Shown here: positions 18,340-25,992 of the stretch, piece after piece
How positions within the stretch are numbered: position 1 is the first letter of the stretch
Layout: each line of letters starts with the position of its first letter
Assembly: GCF_030604785.1 (NCBI RefSeq)
Contig: NZ_JAUVVF010000025.1
Coordinates: 1 to 50,857, forward strand
Reading direction: 5' to 3'
Source of the DNA: Paracoccus sp. (in: a-proteobacteria)
GTDB lineage: Bacteria; Pseudomonadota; Alphaproteobacteria; Rhodobacterales; Rhodobacteraceae
Length of the DNA: 50,857 bases
Notes under the pieces: model-generated
What the model saw: only the letters and a program-made list of their open reading frames with translations
Told to the model about the DNA's origin: nothing
Database searches by the model: none
Translations under genes and position numbers: made by a program

Positions 18340-19665
18340 TCAGCGCAGCCACTGGACCAGCAGCAGCGACATGGAGGGGAAGGCTGCGATGATGCCCAGC
18401 CCGACCAGCGTCGCAAGCAGGAAGGGCAGCGCCCCCCGTGCCACACGCTCGATCGAGATGCGCGCCACATTCGCCGCGACATAGAGGTTGATCCCGACCG
18501 GAGGCGTGATCAGCCCGATGGCAAGGTTCACCATCACGAGGACGCCGAACCAGACAGGGTCCCAGCCAAGCGTCCGCATCACCGGCAGGACGATGGGCAG
18601 GGTGATGAACATGACCGTGATCGCATCCATGAACATGCCCGCGATCAGCAGGATCAGCATGATGACCAGCAGGATGACCCACGGATTGTCGCTGATGCCC
18701 AGCAGGCCGCTGGAATAGGTGCCGACCAGATCCTCGACCGTGATGACCCAGCCGAAGAGCGCGGCATAGGCCACGACCAGCATGACCGTGGCCGACGAGG
18801 ATGCGGCATCGGCCAGCGTTTCGTAGAGGCTGCGCAGAGTCAGGCTGCGATAGACGAGGCCGCCGACCAGCAGGGCGTAGACCGTGGCGACCAGGGCCGC
18901 CTCGGTCGGCGTGAAGATGCCGGAATAGATGCCGCCAAGGATCACCACGGGCGTCATCAGCCCCCAGAAACTGTCCTTGAAGCTGTGCCAGAGCCGCGCG
19001 CCATAGGGGCGTCCGGCATAGGGTTCGGGGCTCAGCGCGGCCAGGGCGCGGTGATGGCCCCCCGGCGCGATGAAGGGCAGGACGGCGATCATGGTCAGCC
19101 CCATGAACAGTCCGGGCAGGATCGCGGCGATGAAAAGCTGCGAGATCGAGACCTCGGCGATGACGCCGTAGAGCACCAGACCGATCGAGGGCGGGATGAC
19201 GATCGACAGCGCCGCCCCCGCGCAGACCAGACCGGCCGCATGGGCGCGGGAATAGCCGTCCTCCTCCATCCCCTTGATGATCATCGGGCCGATGGCCGCG
19301 ACCGAGGCCGGGCCGGACCCGCTGACCGCACCCCAGAACAGGCAGACCACCGTGCCGACGACGCCCATCCCGCCGGGCAGTCCGCCGACAAGGACGCGGA
19401 AGAAGCGGATCATCCGCTCGGCGATGCCGGTGCTGCCCATCAGCGCCCCCGCCAGGATGAAGAACGGGATCGCCAGCAGCGAATAGCGCGCCACGCCTGC
19501 CGTGATCAGGTCGCCCGCCAGATCAAGGCCGAACCCGATCCGCCACATCGCGTAAAGCGACGACAGGCCGAGCGCAAAGGCGACCGGCACCCGCAGCGCC
19601 AGCAGCAGGAAGAACAGCAGCACCATCTGCGTGCCGGGGCCGGGCGCGGAGACCAGGTCAATCAT
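18340..19665 (-). CDS. dctM: TRAP transporter large permease DctM
   Basis: A 441-residue membrane protein made of many hydrophobic helices, the ion-coupled permease of a TRAP transporter. Family blocks are visible, such as FFILAGALMGSTGIAERMI, GSGPASVAAIG and the ITPPVGINLYVAA signature near the C-terminus. It works with the small permease DctQ and the periplasmic binding protein DctP, both just upstream. The start overlaps the dctQ stop by 8 nt. The operon runs leftward from the IclR intergenic region. The substrate is probably an organic acid. Confidence 0.93.
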   Translation of the reverse strand: MIDLVSAPGPGTQMVLLFFLLLALRVPVAFALGLSSLYAMWRIGFGLDLAGDLITAGVARYSLLAIPFFILAGALMGSTGIAERMIRFFRVLVGGLPGGMGVVGTVVCLFWGAVSGSGPASVAAIGPMIIKGMEEDGYSRAHAAGLVCAGAALSIVIPPSIGLVLYGVIAEVSISQLFIAAILPGLFMGLTMIAVLPFIAPGGHHRALAALSPEPYAGRPYGARLWHSFKDSFWGLMTPVVILGGIYSGIFTPTEAALVATVYALLVGGLVYRSLTLRSLYETLADAASSSATVMLVVAYAALFGWVITVEDLVGTYSSGLLGISDNPWVILLVIMLILLIAGMFMDAITVMFITLPIVLPVMRTLGWDPVWFGVLVMVNLAIGLITPPVGINLYVAANVARISIERVARGALPFLLATLVGLGIIAAFPSMSLLLVQWLR

Positions 19666-20134
19666 GGGATGCCGCCGCCCGGAATTCGGTGATGGCGTGC
19701 TGGACGAAGCGCAGCGCGATCAGGATGAAGGCAAAGGGCACCGCCGCCTGATAATACCAGGCCGGGATGCCAAGCGCATAGGATCGCAAGCCGTTGGCAT
19801 AGAGCGTCGCCAGCGACTGCCAGGCCAGCCAGGCCGACCCCAGCAGCAGCGCCACCGACAGCAGCACCGACAGGGCGACGACCGCCAGCCGCAATCCGCG
19901 CGGCAGAAGGTCGATCACCGCCGTCACGGCCAGATGCTGGCCCTGCCGGGCCGCGATGGCCGCGCCGAACACCGTCAGCAGAAGAAAGCCGTTGGTCAGC
20001 AATTCCTCGCTCGAGGCGAAGGAATAGCTGGTGCCGTAGCGGACCACGACATTGACGAAGCCCAGCAGCGTCATGCCGAGGAACAGGACCGCGCAGACCA
20101 GCTTTTCAGCCTCGCGCATGAGGAAGGCAAGCAT
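19658..20134 (-). CDS. dctQ: TRAP transporter small permease DctQ
   Basis: A 158-residue four-helix membrane protein that links DctM and DctP. Helices are at about 10-30, 45-62, 80-105 and 125-145. The typical NVVVRYGTSYSFASSEEL segment lies after the first helix. The ATG at 20134 was chosen because GAGG precedes it; an internal ATG at 20119 is possible. It overlaps dctM by 8 nt. A large hairpin lies between it and dctP. Confidence 0.87.
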   Translation of the reverse strand: MLAFLMREAEKLVCAVLFLGMTLLGFVNVVVRYGTSYSFASSEELLTNGFLLLTVFGAAIAARQGQHLAVTAVIDLLPRGLRLAVVALSVLLSVALLLGSAWLAWQSLATLYANGLRSYALGIPAWYYQAAVPFAFILIALRFVQHAITEFRAAASHD

Positions 20135-20225
20135 CGCGGCCTCGCATCTGACAGGCGGTCGCGGGCCTTGGCCGCGCCGCCCGGGGTGGATGTCGCAAGG
20201 CGCGGCCCCGCGCCCTGTCGTCTGG

Positions 20226-20269
20226 CCTTGCGGAACGCGGCAGGCCGGGGCGCGCCGCATTCCGCAAGG
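20226..20269. repeat. Long hairpin between dctP and dctQ
   Basis: The arms CCTTGCGGAACGCGGC (20226-20241) and GCCGCATTCCGCAAGG (20254-20269) pair over 16 positions with one mismatch, around a 12-nt loop. It sits in the 152-bp gap after dctP. Such hairpins in transporter operons commonly protect the binding-protein mRNA or reduce read-through, so that more DctP than permease is made. Confidence 0.7.
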
Positions 20270-20286
20270 ACTGGGTGGGCTTCGCG

Positions 20287-21294
20287 TCAGTTCACCGAGG
20301 CGATGGCATCCTGGAAGGACTGCACCAGATCGCTGCCGACCCGTTCCGCCCATTGATCGAAGGCAGGCTGGGTCGCGGCACGGAAGGCGGCCAGTTCCTC
20401 TTCGGTGGGCTCATGAACCTCCATCCCGCGCTCGCGCAGGAAGTCGATGCCGGTCGCGGTGCCCTCGCGCGTGATCTGGCGCTGATAGTCCATGGCCTCG
20501 GCCGCCGTCTCGCGCAGCATCTGCTGCGTCTCGGCGTCGTAGCTGTCCCATTTCGCCTTGGAGATGCCCAGGAAGATCGGGTCGTAGGAATAATGCCAGG
20601 TGGTCAGGTATTTCTGCACCTCGAAGACCTGCTGCGGGATGATCACCGCGCCGATCGGGTTTTCCTGCCCGTCCACAACGCCCTGCTGCAGCGCGGTCAT
20701 GGTCTCGGTCCACTGCATCTGCTGCGGATTCGCGCCGAGCGCGTTCATCACGTCGATATACATCGGACCGGCGACGCGCATGTTCAGCCCGCGCATGTCC
20801 TCGGGCGAGGTGATCGGGCGCACGTTGTTCGTGACTTCGCGAAAGCCGTTCTCGCCCCAGGCCAGGACCATGATGCCCTTTTCCTCGAGGATCTCGGCCA
20901 GTCGCCCCGCAGGCCCGCCCTCGGCGGTGGTCGCATCGACCTGATCGTAATTCGCATAGAGATAGGGCAGCGAGAAGACCGCCATCTCGGGGACGAGGGG
21001 CGTCACGTTGATGGCCGATGTCACCACAAGGTCAAGCGCGCCGCGCCCGACCATGTCGGCCTGACGCATCTGGTCGCCCCCCGCCAGCTGGGCGTTCGGA
21101 AAGACCCGCACCTGCATCGCGCCGCCCGAACGTTCGGCCAGAAGCTCGCCGAATTTCTCGGCGCCCTTGTGCCAGGTCGTGCCGTCGCCGGTATTGTGCG
21201 ACAGGCGCAGCGTTTCGGCCGCAGCCGCGGCCAGACCGATCGTGGTCGCCAGCGCCGTGGCCAGCGCGAAGCGGCCAAGTTTCATGAAGCTCAT
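20287..21294 (-). CDS. dctP: TRAP transporter substrate-binding protein DctP
   Basis: A 335-residue periplasmic binding protein. The signal peptide covers about the first 26 residues and ends AAAA before ETLRLSHNTG. Family signatures are readable: the Arg-containing strand GLNMRVAGPMY, which binds the ligand carboxylate in this family, and MTALQQGVVDGQENP. The ATG at 21294 is preceded by GGGAGG; a second ATG at 21285 is possible. It is the first gene of the leftward operon dctP-dctQ-dctM-SDR and is divergent from iclR, with a 16-bp palindrome in between. The conserved Arg supports a carboxylate ligand. Confidence 0.92.
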   Translation of the reverse strand: MSFMKLGRFALATALATTIGLAAAAAETLRLSHNTGDGTTWHKGAEKFGELLAERSGGAMQVRVFPNAQLAGGDQMRQADMVGRGALDLVVTSAINVTPLVPEMAVFSLPYLYANYDQVDATTAEGGPAGRLAEILEEKGIMVLAWGENGFREVTNNVRPITSPEDMRGLNMRVAGPMYIDVMNALGANPQQMQWTETMTALQQGVVDGQENPIGAVIIPQQVFEVQKYLTTWHYSYDPIFLGISKAKWDSYDAETQQMLRETAAEAMDYQRQITREGTATGIDFLRERGMEVHEPTEEELAAFRAATQPAFDQWAERVGSDLVQSFQDAIASVN

Positions 21295-21366
21295 CCTTGG
21301 ATCCTCCCAGATCTGCCGCCCCTCTGCAGCATTGGTCCACATGATGGTTTCATCCGCGACCCCATT

Positions 21367-21382
21367 GCAAGAATATTCTTGC
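21367..21382. promoter_or_regulatory. Perfect 16-bp palindrome, candidate IclR operator
   Basis: GCAAGAATATTCTTGC is a perfect palindrome in the 135-bp gap between dctP and the IclR gene. It is AT-rich at its centre in otherwise GC-rich DNA. IclR regulators bind palindromes of about this size near their own promoter, so it is the best candidate for the site controlling both arms. Confidence 0.65.
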
Positions 21383-21429
21383 CATTTCGCCGCTCTTCTC
21401 ATCATCTTCGGTCCGGGAGGGGCGGGATC

Positions 21430-22251
21430 ATGTGTGCCGAGCGACAACAGGTCCACGATATGGACCATGACGGCCCAAGCGGCACGCAAAGCGTGGACCG
21501 CGCCCTGATGCTGCTGCTGACGATCGCGCGGCATAGTGCCGAGGGGATCTCGCTGTCCGGGCTGGTCACGTCCAGCGGGTTGAACAAGGCGACGGTCCGG
21601 CGGCTTGTGCTGGCGCTGATGCGCGCCGGCATGGTCGCGCAGGACGATCAAAGCCGCCTTTACCATCTGGGCGATCAGGCCCAGGTGCTGGGCCATGTCG
21701 CCGCGCAGCGGCCCGGTCTGGCGCGGCTGGCCGGGGAAAGCGTCATGCGGCTGGCGCGGGATGTGGGCGATGCGGCGCTGCTGTCGGTGCGCCGCGGCGC
21801 ATCCTCGCTGTGCCTTCTGCGCGAGGACGGCGCCTTTCCGATCCGCACCCATGCGCTGGTGCCCGGCCAGTCGCATCCGCTTGGGGTGGGGGCGGGCTCT
21901 CTGGCGATGCTGGCCGCCCTGCCCGAACGCGAGCGCGCCGATGTGATGGCCGCGAACGAGGCCGTGCTGGCGCGGTCCTTCCCCCGCTACGCACCGCATC
22001 TGCCCGCGCTGGTGGCCGAGACGGCGGCGCGGGGCTACGCGCTCAATCCCGGCCTGGTCTTCGAGGATTCCTGGGGCATGGGGGTCGCGCTGCGTCATCC
22101 GGACGGCCGGCTGGCGGGCGCATTGTCGCTGGCCGCCGTCGCCAGCCGCATGCGCGAGGACAGGCGCCCCGAATTGCTGGAACGTCTGCGCGCCGAGGCC
22201 GCGCGCATCGAACGCAAGCTGGCGCAGGCCGCGCCGCGACAAGGAGGATGA
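21430..22251 (+). CDS. IclR family transcriptional regulator
   Basis: A 273-residue regulator. The winged helix-turn-helix covers about 20-85 (SVDRALMLLLTIA, then SGLVTSSGLNKATVRRLVLAL). The C-terminal effector domain covers about 95-265, with the family-typical HPLGVGAGSLAMLA segment. The ATG at 21430 has GGGAGGGG upstream; a later ATG near residue 11 is possible. It lies between the TRAP-SDR operon on one side and the thiolase-ligase genes on the other, 1 nt from the thiolase start, so it probably controls both. The effector may be the imported acid or its CoA ester. Confidence 0.92.
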   Translation: MCAERQQVHDMDHDGPSGTQSVDRALMLLLTIARHSAEGISLSGLVTSSGLNKATVRRLVLALMRAGMVAQDDQSRLYHLGDQAQVLGHVAAQRPGLARLAGESVMRLARDVGDAALLSVRRGASSLCLLREDGAFPIRTHALVPGQSHPLGVGAGSLAMLAALPERERADVMAANEAVLARSFPRYAPHLPALVAETAARGYALNPGLVFEDSWGMGVALRHPDGRLAGALSLAAVASRMREDRRPELLERLRAEAARIERKLAQAAPRQGG

Positions 22252-22252
22252 G

Positions 22253-23446
22253 ATGGGAGGCCCGATGCCAAATCCGATGCCAAATCCGATGATCGTGGGC
22301 TGGGGGCATACCGTCTTTGGCAAATCCGACCACGAGGACACCGAGGCGCTGATGGCCGCCGCCATCGGCCCGGCGCTGGACCATGCCGGGATCGGCGCGG
22401 GCGATGTCGACGGCATCTTCGTCGGCGTCTTCAACAACGGCTTTTCGCGGCAGGATTTCCAGGCGGCGCTGGTTGCGATGGGCGACGAGGCCTTCGCCCA
22501 TACCCCCGCGACCCGCTACGAGAATGCCTGCGCCACGGGCTCGGCCGCGCTGTTCGGGGCGATGGATTTCATCGCCTCGGGGCGGGGGCGGATCGCGCTT
22601 GTCGTGGGCGCCGAGAAGATGACGGCGATGCCCACCGCCGAGGTGGGCGACATCCTGCTGGGCGCAAGCTACCGCCGCGAGGAAGCCGGGGTCGAGGCGG
22701 GTTTCGCGGGCCTGTTCGGGCAGATCGCAGGCAGCTATTTCCAGCGCCACGGCGATCAGTCCGAGGCGCTGGCGATGATCGCCTCCAAGAACCACGCCAA
22801 CGGGATGGCCAACCCCTATGCCCATATGCGCAAGGATCTGGGCACCGCCTTCTGCAACACGATCAGCGAGAAGAACCCGCGCGTGGCGGGGCCGCTCAGG
22901 CGGTCGGACTGTTCGCTGATCTCGGACGGGGCGGCGGCGCTGGTGCTGGCGGATGCCGAGACGGCGATGGGGATGCGGCGGGCCATCGCCTTTCGCGCCC
23001 GCGCGCAGGCCAGCGACATCATGGCCCTGTCGCGCCGCGACGTGCTGGAGTTCCGCGGCGCGCGCCTTGCCTGGCGGCAGGCGCTGGAGGCGGGGGGCGT
23101 GACGCTGGACGACCTGTCGCTGGTGGAAAGCCATGACTGCTTCACCATCGCCGAGATGCTGGAATACGAGGCGATGGGCCTGGCCGAGCCGGGGCAGGGC
23201 CATCGCGTCATCCGCGAGGGGGTAACCGCGCGGGGCGGGCGGCTGCCGGTGAACCTGTCGGGGGGCCTCAAGTCCAAGGGTCATCCCATCGGCGCAACGG
23301 GGGTTTCGATGCATGTCATGGCCGCGATGCAGCTGGCCGGCGAGGCGGGCGAGATGCAGCTGCCCGGCGCCACGATGGCGGGGGTGTTCAACATGGGCGG
23401 GGCTGCGGTCGCCAACTACGTCTCGATCCTGGAGCGGGCGCGATGA
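22253..23446 (+). CDS. Thiolase family protein (SCP2-type acetyltransferase)
   Basis: A 397-residue thiolase-fold enzyme of the SCP-x/SCP2 type, which makes or breaks a carbon-carbon bond next to a CoA thioester. The nucleophile is Cys93 (ENACATGSAA). The catalytic His motif SKGHPIGATG and the SHDCF segment lie in the C-terminal half. AAGGAGG precedes the ATG at 22253. The N-terminus reads MGGPMPNPMPNP because of a 12-bp tandem duplication, which also offers three alternative ATG starts. The stop overlaps the start of the acyl-CoA synthetase (ATGATG). The pair suggests activation of an acid to a CoA ester and then thiolytic cleavage. Confidence 0.88.
   Translation: MGGPMPNPMPNPMIVGWGHTVFGKSDHEDTEALMAAAIGPALDHAGIGAGDVDGIFVGVFNNGFSRQDFQAALVAMGDEAFAHTPATRYENACATGSAALFGAMDFIASGRGRIALVVGAEKMTAMPTAEVGDILLGASYRREEAGVEAGFAGLFGQIAGSYFQRHGDQSEALAMIASKNHANGMANPYAHMRKDLGTAFCNTISEKNPRVAGPLRRSDCSLISDGAAALVLADAETAMGMRRAIAFRARAQASDIMALSRRDVLEFRGARLAWRQALEAGGVTLDDLSLVESHDCFTIAEMLEYEAMGLAEPGQGHRVIREGVTARGGRLPVNLSGGLKSKGHPIGATGVSMHVMAAMQLAGEAGEMQLPGATMAGVFNMGGAAVANYVSILERAR
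22265..22288 (+). repeat. 12-bp tandem duplication in thiolase N-terminus
   Basis: ATGCCAAATCCG occurs twice in a row, followed by a third ATG. It encodes MPNP-MPNP before the conserved fold and multiplies the start codons available to the thiolase gene. It looks like a slippage event. Confidence 0.8.
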
Positions 23447-25017
23447 TGCCTGTCTCGACGCGGGTGATGAACCTCTGCCATTTCCTGACGCAGAACGCGC
23501 GCAGGTTCCCGGACCGCCCCGGCTTCATCCGGGGCGAGGCGCGGACCTCCTGGGCCGGGATGCAGGCCCGCGCCGGGGCCTTCGCACAGGCGCTGGTCGC
23601 GGATTACGGGCTGTGCAAGGGTGACCGGCTGCTGGTGCAGTCCGCCAACTGCCTCGAGATGTTCGAGGCGATGTTCGCCTGCTGGCGGGTCGGGGCGGTC
23701 TGGGTGCCCGCGAACTTTCGCGGCGCGCCGGATGATCTGGCCTATCTGGCGGCCTCGTCGGGGGCGAGGCTGCTGCTCTGCGGGGCCGAGTTCGCGGACC
23801 ACGCCGCATCCTGCGCCGGAACGGTCGAGGGGATCATCTCGATCGGCGCCAGCAGCTTCGGCACCGATTACGACACGCTGATCGCCCGCCACGCGGGCGC
23901 CATGCCCCCCGAGGCCGAGGTCGGGCGCGATGATCCCTGCTGGTTCTTCTTCACCTCGGGCACGACGGGGCGCCCCAAGGCGGCGGTGCTGACGCATGGG
24001 CAGATGGCCTTTGTCGTCACGAACCATCTTTGCGACCTGATGCCCGGCACGACCGAGGACGATGCCTCGCTGGTGGTGGCGCCGCTCTCGCACGGGGCGG
24101 GCATCCACCAGCTGGCGCAGGTCGCGCGCGGCGTGCCGACGATCCTGCCGGCGGGCGAGCGCTTCGATCCGGCCGAGATCTGGGCGCTGGTCGAGGCGCA
24201 TCGCGTCACCAACATGTTCACCGTGCCAACCATCGTGAAGCTGCTGGTCGAGCATCAGGCGGTGGACCGCTTCGACCATGCCAGCCTGCGCCACGTCATC
24301 TATGCGGGCGCGCCGATGTATCGGGCCGATCAGGTCCGCGCGCTGGACAAGCTGGGACCGGTGCTGGTCCAGTATTTCGGTCTGGGCGAGGTGACGGGCA
24401 ACATCACGGTCCTGCCGCCCGCGCTGCATTCGGCGGACGATGCCGCCATGCGGATCGGCACCTGCGGCTTTGCCCGCACCGGGATGCAGGTCCAGATCCA
24501 GGATGCCGAAGGGCGCGAATTGCCGCCGGGCGAAACCGGCGAGATCGCGGTGATCGGTCCGGCGGTCTTTGCGGGCTATCACGACAACCCGGACGCGAAC
24601 GGCAAGTCCTTTCGCAACGGCTGGTTCCTGACGGGCGATCTGGGGCATCTGGATGCCGAGGGGTTCCTGTATCTGACCGGCCGGGCCTCGGACATGTATA
24701 TTTCGGGCGGCTCGAACATCTATCCGCGCGAGATCGAGGAGAAGCTGCTGACCCATCCCGACCTGGCCGAGGTTCTGGTGCTGGGCGCGCCCGATCCGGT
24801 CTGGGGCGAAACCGGGCTGGCCGTCTGCGTGCCGCGCAAGGGCGCGCAGCCGGACCCGCAGGCGGTGCTGGCCTGGCTGGAGGGCCGGATCGCCCGCTAC
24901 AAGCTGCCGCGCCGGGTCGTGCTGTGGGAGGCGCTGCCGAAATCGGCCTATGGCAAGATCACCCGCAAGATGGTGCGCGAGGAACTGATCGCCCGGGGCG
25001 AGTGGCCCGCCGCATGA
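23443..25017 (+). CDS. Acyl-CoA synthetase (AMP-forming)
   Basis: A 524-residue adenylate-forming ligase that joins a carboxylic acid to CoA with ATP. The phosphate loop is TSGTTGRPK (residues 171-179). The A5-like FGLGEVTG, the A7 WFLTGDLG, the A8 hinge GRASDMYISGGSNIYP and the C-terminal catalytic Lys in YGKITRK (Lys505) are all present. It overlaps the thiolase stop by 4 nt and the DUF296 gene start by 4 nt, so the three are translationally coupled. The acid cannot be predicted with confidence. Confidence 0.93.
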   Translation: MMPVSTRVMNLCHFLTQNARRFPDRPGFIRGEARTSWAGMQARAGAFAQALVADYGLCKGDRLLVQSANCLEMFEAMFACWRVGAVWVPANFRGAPDDLAYLAASSGARLLLCGAEFADHAASCAGTVEGIISIGASSFGTDYDTLIARHAGAMPPEAEVGRDDPCWFFFTSGTTGRPKAAVLTHGQMAFVVTNHLCDLMPGTTEDDASLVVAPLSHGAGIHQLAQVARGVPTILPAGERFDPAEIWALVEAHRVTNMFTVPTIVKLLVEHQAVDRFDHASLRHVIYAGAPMYRADQVRALDKLGPVLVQYFGLGEVTGNITVLPPALHSADDAAMRIGTCGFARTGMQVQIQDAEGRELPPGETGEIAVIGPAVFAGYHDNPDANGKSFRNGWFLTGDLGHLDAEGFLYLTGRASDMYISGGSNIYPREIEEKLLTHPDLAEVLVLGAPDPVWGETGLAVCVPRKGAQPDPQAVLAWLEGRIARYKLPRRVVLWEALPKSAYGKITRKMVREELIARGEWPAA

Positions 25018-25832
25018 CCCTGCGGCGCCTGACCCATCCCGGGCCGGTCGCCGGACCCCGGATCGAGACCGTGCCCTGCCGGGTCGAAGCCCTGCGCCTG
25101 CGCCTGCGGGCGGGCCTGCCGCTGAACCGGGCTGTGGCCCAAGCCCTGGCCGAGGCGGGTTTCGCCGCCGGTTATCTGCGGCTGGAGGGCGTCGCGCTTG
25201 CGCCTCTGGTCTGGGTCGTCCCGGCCCCCGCGCCGGGCGATGGCCGCGTGGCCTGGTTCAGCGCGCCGCACCGGATGAAGGCCGGGCGCATCACTCTGGG
25301 CGGCATCCATCTGGGCCGCGACGGGACCGCGCCCTTCGGCCATTGCCATGGCCTCTGGACAGGCGGGGACGGCCAGACGGGCATCGGGCATCTTCAGGGC
25401 GAGGACAGCATCCTTGCCGCCGATGCGGTCGTGTCGGGCTGGGGGATCGCGGGCGCGCTGCTGGAACGGCGCGATGATCCCGAAACGGGCTTTGCGCTTT
25501 TCGCGCCCGTGGCGCTGGACCTGTCCGCGCCGAACGCGGCCCTTTGCCGGGTCAGGCCGAACGAGGATCTGGTGACGGCTCTGGCAGGGCTTGACCTTGG
25601 CCCGGCCCGCATCGAGGGGCTGGGCAGCCTTGTCGGCGGCCGGTTCGAGGACGGGCCGCCGGTCGATGGCGACGCCGCGGAATTCGTGATCGACAGCGGC
25701 GCGGTCGCGGCAGGGGCGGTGCGTCTGGACATCGTGGCGACGGGCATGGACGGCGCCCTGCGCCGGGGCCGCCTGAGCGCCGGGCGCAACGCGGTCTGCG
25801 TCACGGCCGAGCTGCTGGTGCTGCCGGGGTGA
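25014..25832 (+). CDS. Two-domain DUF296 (PPC-like) protein
   Basis: A 272-residue protein that appears to hold two copies of the PPC/DUF296 fold. The first (about 20-150) has the His-rich FGHCHGLWTG and GIGHLQGED strands. The second (about 175-270) has EDLVTALAGLDLG, GLGSLVGG and the closing GRLSAGRNAVCVTAELLVL. The family includes plant AT-hook proteins and bacterial trimers of unclear role. No AT-hook is present, so a DNA-binding role is unlikely. Overlap with the ligase stop (ATGA) places it in the catabolic operon, where it may bind or process a CoA pathway intermediate; that is inference. Family assignment is by pattern only. Confidence 0.6.
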   Translation: MTLRRLTHPGPVAGPRIETVPCRVEALRLRLRAGLPLNRAVAQALAEAGFAAGYLRLEGVALAPLVWVVPAPAPGDGRVAWFSAPHRMKAGRITLGGIHLGRDGTAPFGHCHGLWTGGDGQTGIGHLQGEDSILAADAVVSGWGIAGALLERRDDPETGFALFAPVALDLSAPNAALCRVRPNEDLVTALAGLDLGPARIEGLGSLVGGRFEDGPPVDGDAAEFVIDSGAVAAGAVRLDIVATGMDGALRRGRLSAGRNAVCVTAELLVLPG

Positions 25833-25872
25833 TGACGGCGCTCTCCGGCCGCCGCGGGCAGGGCCGGGCGCA

Positions 25873-25902
25873 ATCCGCCAATCCTTTGGCGTGATCCGCC
25901 AA
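25873..25902. promoter_or_regulatory. ATCCGCCAA direct repeats and palindrome, candidate operator
   Basis: ATCCGCCAA occurs at 25873-25881 and 25894-25902, spaced 21 bp, two helical turns. The first copy also forms the inverted repeat CGCCAA-TCCT-TTGGCG (25876-25891). The site lies 90 bp upstream of the aldehyde dehydrogenase start, in the only real gap (160 bp) after the thiolase-ligase-DUF296 genes. Confidence 0.45.
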
Positions 25903-25992
25903 GAGCCGGCCTGCCCCGCGCGCTAACCTGTTGCGGATGGCGCGCAGCAGGGCGGAGGAGCCCAGCCCGCGCCTGCAGCGGGAGGAAACGAC

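Noticed and set aside
17929..19692. A 587-codon plus-strand frame opposite the TRAP permease
   Set aside because: The product is a low-complexity Asp/Arg/Gln/His chain, a typical shadow of a hydrophobic membrane protein on the other strand.
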